Of a stretch of 64,000 nucleotides of DNA, positions 21,435-33,800 are shown in pieces. Position 1 is the first letter of the stretch. Every line of letters begins with the position of its first letter. The stretch covers positions 474,997-538,996 of the forward strand of contig CM043964.1 of the NCBI GenBank assembly GCA_014529385.2, read 5' to 3'. The DNA comes from Adiantum capillus-veneris. Taxonomy: Eukaryota > Streptophyta > Polypodiopsida > Polypodiales > Pteridaceae. Made by a program: the position numbers and the translations under genes. Below the pieces are notes generated by a model. The model did no database searches. It was given only the letters and a program-made list of their open reading frames with translations, and was not told the origin of the DNA.

Positions 21435-21833
21435 TTAACACTAGGTTGGTAACCTAACAGGACATAAAAGTGTCCTTTCAGAGTTTTGAAAAAAACCTCC
21501 AAAACCATAGTAGATCCACTCATTTTGTAAAATCCTTTCATGAGGTTATAGTTCAAGGCCTACGACACATGGAAAAAATAAGAAACTTGTAAAATTTATC
21601 ATCTTTTGGTCACACCAAGCCTCCAAAGTTGATGGACCAGTACATTTTCATCAAAACAGTCATTTCTTACGACTTGTTGCATAAAAATAAGATTAGGGAT
21701 TTTTGTAGGACTTGAGATAAATTCCCTAGTTAACTTCAATGGATTGGTGATCAGAACATATGATTGCTTCTCACTCACTATTGTTTGTTTTGCCAAAAGA
21801 AATAGGTACAAAAAAGTTTCCCTCCCGACTTCA
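21435..21833 (+). mobile_element. TTAA-flanked DNA transposon, left-end copy
   Basis: Begins TTAA (21435-21438) then CACTAGGTTGGTAAC and the hairpin ggacataaaagtgtcc. It aligns for about 395 bp with the left arm of the larger element at 41919, ending at ...ggtacaaaaaagt. The right terminus is absent, so the copy is truncated. Two independent copies both abut TTAA on the left. Confidence 0.75.
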
Positions 21834-22559
21834 CAGGTGTTCGACATAGGTGTTTTCCGCAGCTTTATGGTGTTTCCTTCCGATGGTGTGTGTGTGCAAG
21901 GCTATAGAGGTTCTTGTTTTCCTTTTTGTTTTCACGCTAACAACGTATAAAAATATTTCAATTCAACAAAACATAAAGTTGTCATAACGTTTTATTGAAA
22001 ATGCCGATCTCAACCTTTGAAGAGTTGTTCTTAAGTTTTTGAGGCGTTTCACAGCTACTCGTCATGATAGTGGTATGAGTTTAGAGATACAAGTGGAGGA
22101 GGTGAGTGGGGTTTTATAGAGGGAAATTTGAGGTGGGATGTTTTTTTAGAGGAAAAAAAGGGTGTTAATGGTAATTTACTAAAGTACATAGCGAAAGAGT
22201 TAGGGTAGAAGAGGTGGTACTTGGTTTATTGGTGAGCGGTAGACAAGTTGCACCTTATAGAGTTAAGTTCTTTGAAAATGATGGTGAGGGTGTGATTTAA
22301 TGCCAAAAACTAGTGGGGAGAGGATAAAGATAGAGGATGAAGTGATAGGCCTACATTAAGGGAGGGGGGGTTGAGAGCTTTTATTATCTTTTTTTAACGT
22401 TTATACCGAGTTAGTAAACAAGAGATGCATTTGGTAGGCGAGGCTTTTGCAAGAGGTGTAGAGGGAAGAAGGCAAGGGATCAACGGAGATTAGTTAATGG
22501 AGGTATCGCAAAAATTTGGGGAGTATAGAGAGATGTACTAGGGGGGAAATTTTGTGGGT
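21834..22559. other. Flank of the Penelope-like element, no gene seen
   Basis: G-rich, purine-biased plus strand without recognised motifs. May be 3' sequence of the Penelope-like element, which reads leftward. Confidence 0.35.
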
Positions 22560-25500
22560 TTGATGGGGAAAGGAAAAATTTGATTGGAACAAGTTAAGGG
22601 ATAGAGTGGAAGGTAGGGACCAAACTTTAATGCCCATATGAGAAAAAAACATACATAGAGAGCCACTACATCATAGGTAAGGGGTGAAAAAAAGTGGAGC
22701 TTTCCAAATTTTAATTTGTCAAAGGTGGGTAGCATGCCATATAGTAAACATACAGAGAGACCTACCTTGTAGGGAAGGGGTACAAAAAGACATGCTTACT
22801 AGGTGTGTGGCCTGCTTACTAGAAAGACATGTAGTCCATCCAAAATTTATGGAAGTCCATCAAGGTGATTTTCAAGGTATACAAAAGAAGGTTATGGACG
22901 TTGGGTCCTAAGGTCCAATAAACGGTGGGTCTAGGTATATGCAAGCGTTTGTACTAGCAAGCAAGAGGGATAGGGTTGTTGATATAAACAGAGGGTGACA
23001 ACCTTTTTGTGGAAGGCTTAAAAGGTAGCTTGAAGGTTATGTGGGGTGTTTTCTTAATTCGGAGTGAGAGTTCCATGAGGGAGGTGCGGTTTTGATAAGT
23101 GAATTTGTTGAACACATTATGAAGAAACCCTTGTGGGTAGCCTTTTTCCCCAAGGCATTGGTAGAAGATGTTACGGATAATGAGGAAACTTTCCAAGGAT
23201 CTCTCTCAAATGATACATATTTTGAGTTTATTGATGATGGGAAAAACTTTTTGATGTGTAGGGTGCCAAGAGATCCAAGGGATGTAGTTATAAGCGTTTA
23301 AGGGTTTTTTATGAAAATGGGAGTCCAAAAGGCTTGAGGAGGCAACTTGGTACCTTTATAAAATTCTATGTTGAGGATATTGGCATGGTTGGGAGAGATG
23401 TGGCTTGAGATTTTAATATATTCTTGAAGTGGTTTCCTATAAACATTCAAAAGAGAGGCGAGGGAAGTCTAAGAGCCAATCCATAGTCCAAAGGTGTCAT
23501 CTATATAGCGCTTGAAGTAGAGAAGGTTGGGATTGTGCAAAAGAGATGAAGAGAGGCTTCTAAATGGAATAAAAAGCATGCATACACTATGAAAAAATTG
23601 GAGCCCATAGCGATGCCCTCGACTTGTTTCCAAAAATTTCCTTTGAAGGTAATGTAGTGGTGTGACAAGATGATAACCGCAAGAGAGAGGATAAAGTGAG
23701 TTTTAGGAGGGTCCAAATGGGTAGCTATGGAGGCTTTGAGGGCTAAGAGGCCTTGGTTGATTGGGATACTGGGTTACATTAGGAGGAGAATGGGGTCTAG
23801 GCGGGCCTCTTTATTTGGTAGTTTAAGGGAGTCAAACCTTTAGTCTTAAGAAAGCAATCAAATGACAACATTTGAATTCAAATAGACAAAACGGCTAGTT
23901 TATTTAAATTCAAACTTTTCTCCCAAAATGAAATTTAAAATCTAGTAGGCAAAACCATATCATGTAACATATCTATGGAAAGAGCTTGACGTGTAGATTA
24001 GAGATCTATAATCACCACTAAAATCGAAGATCAAGTGTAGGAGTTATGGAAGGCCAAAAATCATAAAGTTATCCACTCCCTTTTTGGGGGTAAAAGTGAA
24101 TCCTTTGACCTCTCTTACACACCCACCATTCTTGCACACATGGCATGTTTCTATTTGTAAAAGTGTTAATCACCTACACAATCTCATGGAAAATAAAGAG
24201 GCCCTCCTAGACCCCATCCTCTTCCTAATGAAAGGGCCTCTATATCAAAGGTGAAGAGGAGGGTATTGATTGGGAAGGGGAGTTTGTTAAGGTCATGGAT
24301 GAGGCTGAGAGAGTTTTTAAGATTTTTCTAGCAGGTGAGGAGAATAGGGAGAAGCTCAAAGTAAAGCCAGATGGAAGCTTTTTCAAAGATATAGCCTTTG
24401 TAGGAGCAAATAGGCCGCGTGACAAGGGATGGTTTGTGGAGTTTTGGGATAAAGTATATGGGGCAAGGTTTAAGATTATTATCGAGGGGCAAGAGGATGA
24501 AGTTACAATCTAATGCAAGTAACAAAAAAAAAATGGATGGTAAGGGAGGAGAGGAGGGAGGCAATAAAGAGAAAAGGGATGGAAGAGCAAGGCTCGTAAG
24601 TGGAGGTACCAGTGAGAGGGGTGAGGGCATTACTCTCATACCAATCTAGAGGTAAGATGGCCAAGTCTAAGTTCTTGTTAATGGATTTCATGACAATTCA
24701 AGGGTCCAATTTAAGGTTACATAAGGCTTGCAAGACAAAACAGGGATGCTTTGATTGCGGGAAGAAATTAGAGCTAAAAAGGAAGAAAAGTTTGAAGGGT
24801 TTGGACGGGGGGGGGGATGTAGTTTAAACCTAAATCTAGACATCGTTTTTTGGGAGAGAGAGTATCTTAGGCGTAAGGTTGTGCAATTGTAAATTGGAAA
24901 CCCAAGATCTAATGAGAAGTCTTTAAGCTTACCAAATAGGGGAAGCTTGTAGCATTGAGGGTTTGTAAGGCGTCACCAATACTGTAAGGGGGAGTGGAAA
25001 ATGGTAGGGTGTGGGGGGCTAAGAGGTTTAAGATGGTAGAAAACATTGATATGTGTGTTGAGGTAGTGGGTGTAGTTGGGTTTTTTCTTGTAAGGAGGAG
25101 AAGCTTTGTGGGGAGATTCTAAAGATTGTTTAATGGCTAAGAAATGATATGGTTTAGTAGCTATGGATTGAGGCTTTCACAAAGAGGGGTGGGGGTAGGT
25201 AGAAGGTCTAGGGGATTGGAAGGATTTTTTGAGAGGGGATAGAATGTTCTTTCTACATATAGGAAGGTTTTTTAGGGAGGGGGATAGGGCTAGCTTGGCA
25301 AAGAGGGGGAAGGAAAGTGCAGTTTAGTGTGACTTGAACTTAAGTGCTCTGTCACCACTTGCTCCACAAGATCGTTTAAAGTTTTTTCTTTGAGAAGAGA
25401 AATCACTTCCTCTTCCAATGCATTGATGGATCTTTTACGTGAAAGTATGGCATCTTCCTCCTTGGTCGATGTAAGATGGGAATCCAAGATGTAAGTTTGG

Positions 25501-26400
25501 ATTTTAAGAGGAAGAGGTTGAGAGAGGAGGTATTCCATTCTTTAAGCTTGAGACTCCAATCATGTTTTGACAATAAAGGGATGGAAATCAAGAGAAGCCT
25601 AATGTTAAGATCATTGAGTCTCTCCTCAACAATGAGTGGTAACCATTTAAATAAGATTGGTGGTTTTTTACGAGTAGAGTTTGTGCTTGGATAAGATCTT
25701 GCATGAAATTAAGTTGAAATTATATAATGATTGAAGCAAGCTTGGACTTGGGAATCATCAATGGTAAGCTCTAGAGGTTTGATACAAAGGCTATTGGGAG
25801 GTTTTTGGTTATGGAATAACTCATTGAGTTGTGCAAGGAAACCTTTATCTCTTCCTAACTTGCCATGTAGTTTCTTAAATTCTAAATTAGAATTGGAGAA
25901 AATCACCTCAAAATCAACAGGCTTCTTGAGTTTTGGTAGTGTTGCCAAATTGGTAGGGGGTAATTTGAAGTAGAGTCCTTCCTATGGTTATCCATTGGCT
26001 TTTTGACAACAAGAGGTATGGAAAGGGTGGAGGACAAATTTACATTCAAATGGTTGTGGTTCAAGCTATTTTTGGCAAGGATTGAGGCGAAATGAAAGGA
26101 ATCTTCAAATAGCTTTTCCAACTCCACCGTCATGTGCTCGTCACTTATCCAAAGCATGAGGGTTTTTGGGTAGTGAAGCAATGTTACTAGTGGGTGAGTG
26201 CATCAGAGGTACAAGTGTTGAAAAGGATTCTATCAACAAGATAGTGGGTGGCCAAGCCGGGGAGAGGTGGTTCCACCAAGACAGTTGTAGTCGTATCCAA
26301 AGCAAGGGTTGTAGATGGTATTTGTGGGGCACCATGGTCAAAATCCTATTTGGAAAGTGTGAAATGTGCTATGAGGAAGACAATTAGACCAAGAGACAAA
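22560..26400 (-). mobile_element. Penelope-like retroelement (PLE), degenerate reverse transcriptase
   Basis: The minus strand carries RT pieces in PLE order across several frames. INKNLDLAILPLDWY...TSTYE is at about 24687-24598. IYFIPKLHKP...RPI is at about 24459-24420. Motif A (TFDI) is at about 24236-24260, and PSIPINQG near 23776 continues it after an insertion. ITFKGNFWKQVEGIAMGS is at 23653-23600, and FKRYIDDTFGLW has its catalytic YIDD at 23496-23507. FHKKPLNAYNYIPW lies near 23330, and GEKGYPQGFLHNVFNKF near 23148. The FIPKLHK and VEGIAMGS boxes are hallmarks of Penelope RTs, not of LTR or LINE RTs. No GIY-YIG endonuclease was recognised on either side, so an EN-less (Athena/Coprina-like) type is possible. 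Upstream pieces (26181-24700) look like the N-terminal region but are unassignable. Boundaries are approximate. Stops and frameshifts are abundant. Confidence 0.75.
23777..24231. mobile_element. Foldback/MITE-like insertion splitting PLE motif A
   Basis: 39-bp inverted ends (23778-23816 and 24192-24230, three mismatches) bound about 455 bp of AT-rich non-coding sequence. The insert separates TFDIE from PSIPIN of the PLE RT, which are adjacent in intact enzymes. No clear target-site duplication. Confidence 0.55.
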
Positions 26401-27277
26401 CACTAAGTGATAAGGTGTGAAGAGTGTTGCCTACATAGACCCCTCCATGCTGCCTTGGTAAAGTTCCAAACAATCCAACCAATCAACCATCAAAGTTTAG
26501 GCTAAGACAATAGACCTTATTTAGTGTAGTAGGGTGACCTAGAGAATCTTGTGATTGAGAAAAAAGTTCTAGGTTAAGTTTGGTGTTAGCTTATTCAAGA
26601 AGATGAAGAAAAGTGGGCACCAAATTGCAATTAAAGGCTATTAAGGTTACTACAAAATTCTATGTCAGAAAGGGACTTCTTGAATGAGATAGTTCTACCA
26701 AAATGGAAGAATATTTTTTGTGTATGGACGAGTGTGTTAATGATGCTACACTACTGGATTAGGCGTGCCCATTTACGAAGTAACAGTACCGGTGGCGTCT
26801 TCAGTTGAACATGCAATACAAACATGACATTTGGTGGTGCTGTGAAGCAAGACCAAGAGGAGTTCCAAATGCTCATGTTGTTTTAATAACAGGTGTTGGA
26901 TGTTAGTGATGAAGCTACATCATGTAAAACCAACTGTTGAGGTGTCTATATGGAAAAAACGTGCACGAGGCTTAGGGGGTGGGACATCAGAGTGCCCGAG
27001 GAAGGCCAAAGAGCAAGAGGCTGAGTAGCGGGAGGGGGGAACATGACTCAAGTGATTGGAAAGGTTGTAGAGTAGATAACGCGAGGTAGAAGGAGGATTG
27101 AGCATGACATTAAGGAGGGGAGAGAGCAAGAGACAGCTAGATCAAAAGAGCCATGGCGGGAAACTTAGATACAAAGGGGAAAAATATAAGTAAATAGAGG
27201 GTGTAAGAAAGGAATTGACCATAGAGCTTTTATTTTTTTGAGGTGCCTCCAAAATGAGCTTTTAGTATTTTTAAGGT
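26401..27277. other. No feature recognised
   Basis: No coding motif on either strand. May include 5' sequence of the PLE. Confidence 0.35.
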
Positions 27278-27405
27278 GCATTCAAAATGTAGGGACAAAG
27301 TGTAAACTTGAAAAGTGTGTCAAGTCTTTGGGGGGGGGATATGAAAAACATAGAGAGATGGACTAAGAAAGACTTAAGGATAATTCAATTGTATGGCACC
27401 ATATA

Positions 27406-27440
<35 letters not shown>

Positions 27441-27618
27441 GGGAGAGAGAGAGGGGCATTCAAAATGTAGGGACAAAGTGTAAACTTGAAAAGTGTGTCA
27501 AGTCTTTGGGGGGGGGAGGGGGGGGGGATATGAAAAACATAGAGAGATGGACTAAGAAGGACTTAAGGATAATTCAATTGTATGGCACCTTAGAGAGGGG
27601 GGGGGGGGGGGGGGGGGG

Positions 27619-27675
<57 letters not shown>
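27278..27675 (+). repeat. 178-bp tandem duplication with 34-nt and 25-nt G runs and (GA)n
   Basis: A block starting gcattcaaaatgtaggg occurs at 27278 and again at 27456. Copy 1 ends in a run of 34 G (27406-27439) and copy 2 in 25 G (27597-27621). The second run passes into (GA)n up to about 27675. Shorter G runs (9-10 nt) sit inside each copy. Confidence 0.9.
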
Positions 27676-27678
<3 letters not shown>

Positions 27679-27985
27679 GTAATGAAAATGGCCTATGAAC
27701 TTTGAGAATAGTGAAATTAAGAGAATTAGAGTGAGCATTTTTGTGAGATACTTCGAGAACTTGGAGGGTGAACTTAATTGATGGCAGCAACATAAACATA
27801 GTAGTTAATTAACTTGGCATGAACAATACTTTTGCAAGAGAGAGAGAGTATTAGAGAACATGACAATAGATGACGACCGGATTTACTTTGAGCCGGTCCC
27901 CCCTCCAAAAGGTGTTTGTATCATAGATTCTCCCATTAAGAGAGACTTTGTTACAATACCATCTTTGTGTTCCTTGTGACCTTGG
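27676..27985. other. Left flank of copia COP1a, no gene seen
   Basis: No supported ORF or repeat. The five bases before the COP1a LTR are cttgg. Its right end is lost, so no duplication can be checked. Confidence 0.4.
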
Positions 27986-28133
27986 TGTTGGAGCTATATA
28001 TGGCTCACTCTATTCAACTTGGTCTCACCTATATATTTGTATTTTGTCCTCAATATGAATCAGTCTTTGGGAGCGTATATGGTGTGTCTCTTGTCTTGTC
28101 TCATCTCTCTCTCTTTCTCTCTACATCTCAACA
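27986..28133 (+). repeat. COP1a 5' LTR
   Basis: TGTTGGAGCTATATATGG...CATCTCAACA, 148 bp, the COP1 LTR with a few extra ct bases. Followed directly by the initiator-tRNA primer site. Confidence 0.9.
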
Positions 28134-28673
28134 TGGTATCAGAGCGGTAACGATCACGCGCCGATTCAATTCATGGTGACAAAACAGTATGTATATGCGA
28201 TTCGCATGTAAGATTCAAAATTGCTACAAATTTTTCTTTTGAGCGTTGATTCTTGTTAACTGTGGTTGTTTTGTGTTAAGAAGAATATGATTATTGTTTT
28301 TTGTGGCGTTTATTGCTAATCAATCTAATCGTTGATTACGTTTTCTTAGTGATGACACCCTGAACTTCATCTCAATTTTTGGGGGTGTTCTGCTCAAAAT
28401 TTGGAGAAACGGGAAAAGCGCGATGGAGTGTAGCGCAATGGCTCTTTTCACTCAAAACTTGTTCGTCCCCTCGAGCTCTTTGATTTGAGTTGTAGGTTTG
28501 TATCGATCAGAGTTTGCAGCAGAAAGTTATGCTGTTTTTACTTCAATTGAGCTTGACGCAGCTTTCTTCTTCTTACTTCTTCATGAAGCGTCCGCGATCA
28601 TTTTTCTTATTTTGGCGTTAAATTTTTCGAGAAGATTTAGCGTTAAATCTTTTACGTCTTCTCGCAACAAGAT

Positions 28674-29680
28674 ATGGCTATGAATATTCTTGTCAACGGC
28701 TTTCCTTCTCGTCAACGTTCTGTTCCTCCTTTCCAAGGTCAAGGATTTCCAGGCTGGAAAGCAAAGATGTTGTTAATTCTTGAAGGCGATGAACTCTCCG
28801 ATGTTGTTCTTGGACATCGCGTTTGTCCTCAGCCAATTGATACAGATAATGATAACGTGCTTATCATTGAAGTACCTATATTTGAAGATTGGAATGTTGC
28901 CTATACGGATTGGCAACGACGTGATAAAGCAACTCGTCGGTATATTCTTTTTGCTCTTACTGATTCCCTTTTGCTTGATATGTATGAACTGCCTACTTCC
29001 CACGACGTATGGAATTACCTTATTGCAAACTTTCAGAAGAAATATGTTATTTATTTGAGAGGGTTGCTTAACAAGTTACAATATGAAGTTGGTACTGCCA
29101 TGACGGGACATATTGAATCTTTCAAATCTATTATTAATCAGCTTGCTGCTGTTGATGATCCTGTTCCACAAAAGCAACTGATTACACCTCTCCTTGATAC
29201 GGTGAAGGACTCTTCTTATGATAACATAGTTACTATTCTCTCTAATAAATATGGTCTTGTTTTCGACCAAGCCTGCATGTCTTTAATTGAATACTCTCAA
29301 CGTCAAGAACGTCGTAATGTTGGTCACGATACAGCTATGATTTCACAAGAGGAGACTGAATCACAACAAATGGAACGTGCTTTTTATGCTCGAAGGCGTC
29401 CATTTCAACGAGGAAACCGCAAAGGTGGCCGTCGCGGTAATATTTTCTCTCGTCTCAAATTTCCTAATAAGCAATGTTCTTACTGCAACAGAAATGGCCA
29501 TACTAAAGATGATTGTTGGGCACGTCAATATGATGAAGAACACAATATTACCATGAAACAACCACGTTTATTTAGAGACTCTTCTTCTTCTTCTTGTGAA
29601 TATTGTGGACGATTTGATCATCCCACTCATATGTGCTATAAGCGTCGATTCGACACATATCGGAATAGAGCATATGCTAT
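28674..29680 (+). pseudogene. COP1a Gag
   Basis: Starts at ATG 28674 (MAMNILVNGFPS) and remains open for about 335 codons. It holds the copia Gag helical domain (WKAKMLLILEGDELSDVV) and two CCHC knuckles (CSYCNRNGHTKDDC; CEYCGRFDHPTHMC). Relative to COP1c it has lost about five codons after FQKK. The frame is cut at 29680 by gypsy B, whose first bases supply an artificial stop (TAG near 29697-29699). Confidence 0.85.
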
Positions 29681-29800
29681 TGTAGAATATTCAGTTTAGC
29701 CCGAAACCCTCTGCCTCACTCAGCAGAGAAACCTCTCTTTATTATTCTCATGTGTTACATCAAGATCTGGATGGTTGGTTGTTACCTCAAGAAAGGTGAA

Positions 29801-30482
29801 ATTCGACAGAGGATGGTGGAGGGTAGTTCGAGATGGCTGTGACTTTAGACGGATCCATACGGATGCCATCTGCTGAGATTAAAAATCCCAAGAATTTGAG
29901 CTGAGTGCTACCCCATCGGCATTTTTTAAATTGCAGCTGGAGATTATATTCCTTGATGCGGTTGAGCACCTGTTCCAAAATTTATAGATGTTGCTGCCAC
30001 GTCTGTGTGTGAATCAAGATGTCATCCAGATACACTAAGACTACACCGTTGTCGATTAGATCATGAAAGATCGTGTTTGCTGTGCGCTGGAAAGTGCTTC
30101 CTGCGTCGGATAATCCAAAGGGCATGCGAGTAAACTGAAATAGCCCTTTTTGAGTGCGAAAGGCTGTTTTGTGAGCATCTTTCGGGTGTAGTGGTATCTG
30201 CCAATAACAAGAGGCCAGGTCGAGAGATGTGAAATATCTTGATTTACCTAGCTGATCTAGTAAATCATCTATCCTAGGCAGAGGATAAAGATCATGGACA
30301 GTGACTTTATTTAAAGGTCGGAAGTCGATGCAAAATCGATAAGTGCCATCATCCTTGCGCACTAGATGAGGTTCAGAAACCCAATTACTTTTAGATGGAA
30401 CAATGATTCCTTTCTGAAGCATATCTAAAACTGCCTGGTCGATTCTTTCTTTTTCCAAAGGAGACCTTCGGCGAGATTCCAT
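29801..30482 (-). pseudogene. Gypsy B reverse transcriptase, C-terminal part deleted
   Basis: RT palm sequence on the minus strand: LDMLQKGIIVPSKSNWVSEP, CIDFRPLNKVTVHDLYPLP, FTSLDLASCYWQIPL, TRMPFGLSDAGSTFQR and YLDD (30021-30032). One stop (TAA, 29979-29981) separates the last thumb-proximal segment (FLGFLISADGIRMDPSKV). The SLDLASCYWQI and YLDD forms recall the 17.6/gypsy branch more than plant chromoviruses or Tat elements. The frame is contiguous with protease across the COP1b insertion. Confidence 0.88.
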
Positions 30483-30625
30483 TGTTGAGATATAGAGAGA
30501 AAGAGAGAGAGACGAGACAAGAGACACACCATATACGCTCCCAAAGACTGATTCATATTGAGGACAAGATACAAATATATAGGTGAGACCAAGTTCAGTA
30601 GAGTGAGCCATATATAGCTCCAACA
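30483..30625 (-). repeat. COP1b 3' LTR
   Basis: 143 bp ending ...agctccaaca. Differs from its partner only near base 10 (gatata versus gatgta). Confidence 0.92.
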
Positions 30626-30872
30626 CCTCCACTCAAACAAAGGTCTCTAGATTTGGATGAAAAAACCCTTGGGGAGTTCAAGGGAAAAACCCAAGCCCCT
30701 ATACAATGTGAAATATGAACCAGTGGTGATGATGTGAAAGTGAATTGTGCATCTATGTACAAATATTCAAGTGACTTAGATATCACAAGGTGCAAATGTG
30801 GAGTGTGCATAGTGCATGGTACCTAAAAGATTACAATGTCATATGTACAAAGCTATTACAATAGAAAAGAAG

Positions 30873-33800
30873 CTAATCTAGAAAGAGTGAGGCCGAAGCA
30901 ACTCCAAGCTCCGAGCGCAAGAGGATGAAACGTGACTCATTGAGGCCTTTGGTCAAAATGTCTGCAATCATCTGGTCACTTGGACAGTGTTCAACCATAA
31001 TGGTTCCCTTGCGTACTTCATACCTGACATAATGATAATGGACAGCAATGTGCTTTGACTTATTATGTTGAACATAGTCTTTTGCAAGACTAATAGCACT
31101 TTGGTTGTCACACCGGAAGGGTGTGCTAGAAAGAGGAGAGTGACCAATATCAACCAACATTTGTCGAAGCCAAATCAACTCACGAGCTGCAAGTGATGCC
31201 GCAACATATTCTGACTCAGTCGTAGAAACTGCAACACAACGTTGTTTCTTGCTGGTCCAAGAAACAAGACAACCATTTATAAAGAAGCAATTTCCACTAG
31301 TAGATCGCATAGATAAATGTGAGCTTGCCCAGTCTGCATCTGTGTAACCCAAAAGAAAAAGAGATTGCATAGAATCCGATGTGAGTTGTCGTCGATAGAC
31401 TAAACCAAAATCTGTAGTGCCTTTCAAGTATTTCAATACACGCTTTGCAGCATACCAATGCTTAAGAGAAGGACATGAAAGATGTTTTCCAAGATAATTA
31501 GCAGAAAACAGAATATCAGGATGAGTGTTCATGCCAACAAACTGAAGACATCCAATCAAGTTAGCATAAGGTTGATTTGTGACAAGTTGACCGCCATTGT
31601 CAGAAGTGTTCTTCGTAGAGCTCGCAAGACAAGGTGTGTTGGCTGAATGTGCAGATTCCATACCAAGTTTTTGAATAGTATCTACAATTAAATTTGACTG
31701 TCGAAGGAATCAAATACCTTTTGTACGATTCCGTTGGATTTGAATGCCAAAACACGAGTGAATCTCTCCAAGATCCACCATATCAAATGCAAAAGACAAT
31801 AAATTTTTCACTTGCTAAAGAAATCCGAAATCATTGGAAACAAGGATGGTATCATCCACATAAAGAGTAAGAATCACAAAACTGCTACCTTGGCATTTTA
31901 TGTATAAGTTGGGGTCTGAAGAGCAAGAGATGAATCCTTTAGAGGTGAGAAAAAGATCAAATTTTGTATACCAAGCTCGCGAAGCTTGTTTGAAACCATA
32001 TAGTTCCTTATGTAGTTGAGCAACAAGGTCTTCTTTACCTGGAATAACAAACCCTTCTGGTTGTTCCATATAAATTTCATCTTCCAAGTCACCATTAAGA
32101 AAAGCAGTATGCAGATCATTTGGTGAGCTTCTAAATCAAATTGAACAGCAAATGCCAGTAAAACTCGAGCACTTGTAATGCGAACAACTGGTGAAAAAGT
32201 CTCTTGATAATCAACACCAGCTACTTCGAAGTAACCTTTTGCAACTAAACGCACCTTGAACTTGTCAAAAGATCCATCTGCTTTTACTTTTGCCTTATAC
32301 ACCCACTTACATTTAATAGCTGTACGACCAGGAGGTAATTCAGTTAGTATCCATGTACCTTTAGAGATAAGAGAATCGTACTCTGCTTCCATAGCCTCTT
32401 GCCATTGATCCTTTTGTGGTGAAGAGATAGCTTCATCATAAGTAACGGGATCTTCAAAAGTAAAAAAAGCATTATCAGCAATATCGTCATCATAAACATG
32501 ACATGAGCCATGTTCAAAATCAATAGGCAGATCAACAAAAATATCAATATCATCATTGGCAACATTTGAAATGGATGGTTGTGAGGAGGAAAGTTGCTCT
32601 ATAGGAAGTGTTTCATCTTCTGAAAGAAATGGAAAAGCCTGAAGCAATGATTTAGTATCATCAGAATCATCCATGGACCATGAGCCTCCCATAAGCTGTT
32701 CGTTAAAAGTAGCATCACGATTCACAGTTACTTTCTTGTAGGAAGGGTCATAGAATTTGTAGCCTTTGGAAGTGTCATAATATCCAATAAAAATAACTTT
32801 AAGACCAGGAGCATCAATCTTTGTTCGTGTTTCTTTGGGAACATGAATATAAGCAATACATCCAAAGGTTCAAAAATGAGATACAGAAGGAATGTCACCT
32901 GTCCATGCTGTGATGGGTATCTTACCAAAGGGTGTAGTAGTAGGAAGATGATTCTGAATAAATGTTGCTTTCAAAGTAGCTTCAGCCCAGAAAACACGAG
33001 ATAAGCCAGAATGAATCAGCATACATCTTACAGCATTGAGAATAGTGCGATTCTTTCGTTCAGCAACACCATTCTGTTGAGGCGAATATGGAATAGTGTG
33101 TTCATGATGAATTCCAGTGTCAGCACAGTAACTCACAAACTCTCGAGAAACATATTCGCCTCCATTGTCACTACGAAGCTTCTTAAGGCGACGACCAGTT
33201 TGAAGTTCCGCAGCCTTGTGGAATTGTTTGAAAACAGATAAGGCTTCAGATTTTTGTCTAAGTAGAAATACAGTCGTATACCTTGAGAAATCATCAATGA
33301 AAGTAATGAAGTAGCGATATTGTGATCTCGAAGAAGGTAGAGGTCCACATATATCAGTATGAACAAGATCCAAGATGTCATGAGAATGAGTTGTATTTGA
33401 AAGAGGAAAGGGTTTACGATTGTGTTTCCCAAGAGCACAAAATTCACAAATTCCCATATGGGGATGGGCTTTAAGATCCATGCCATGAACAAGATCACGA
33501 CGTTGAAGATCAAGGAGTTTTGAGAAATCAGCATGAACAAAACGGTGATGCCATACTTTGCAATCATGATCACCTGGAGCAGTGACAATATTTGCTACAG
33601 CATCGTTGAGAGAGAGTTCAAATAAATTACCGTTTCGAGGAGCAGTGGCTATAGTCTGTCCATATTTCTCAATTCGGCATTTGGTATAATCAAATCCAAC
33701 AAACAGACCAAGATCAACAAGTCTAGCAACTGAAAGAAGATTACGTTGAAGATCTCGTACATGTAATACTCCTCGCAAAATTCGAGTGGAAGAAGATAAG

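Noticed and set aside
22560-26400. Telomeric repeat arrays next to the Penelope-like element
   Set aside because: Only isolated gttaggg-type heptamers were seen by eye, no array.
28134-28145. tRNA gene at TGGTATCAGAGC sites
   Set aside because: These 12-bp sites directly follow LTRs and are primer-binding sites; no tRNA fold surrounds them.
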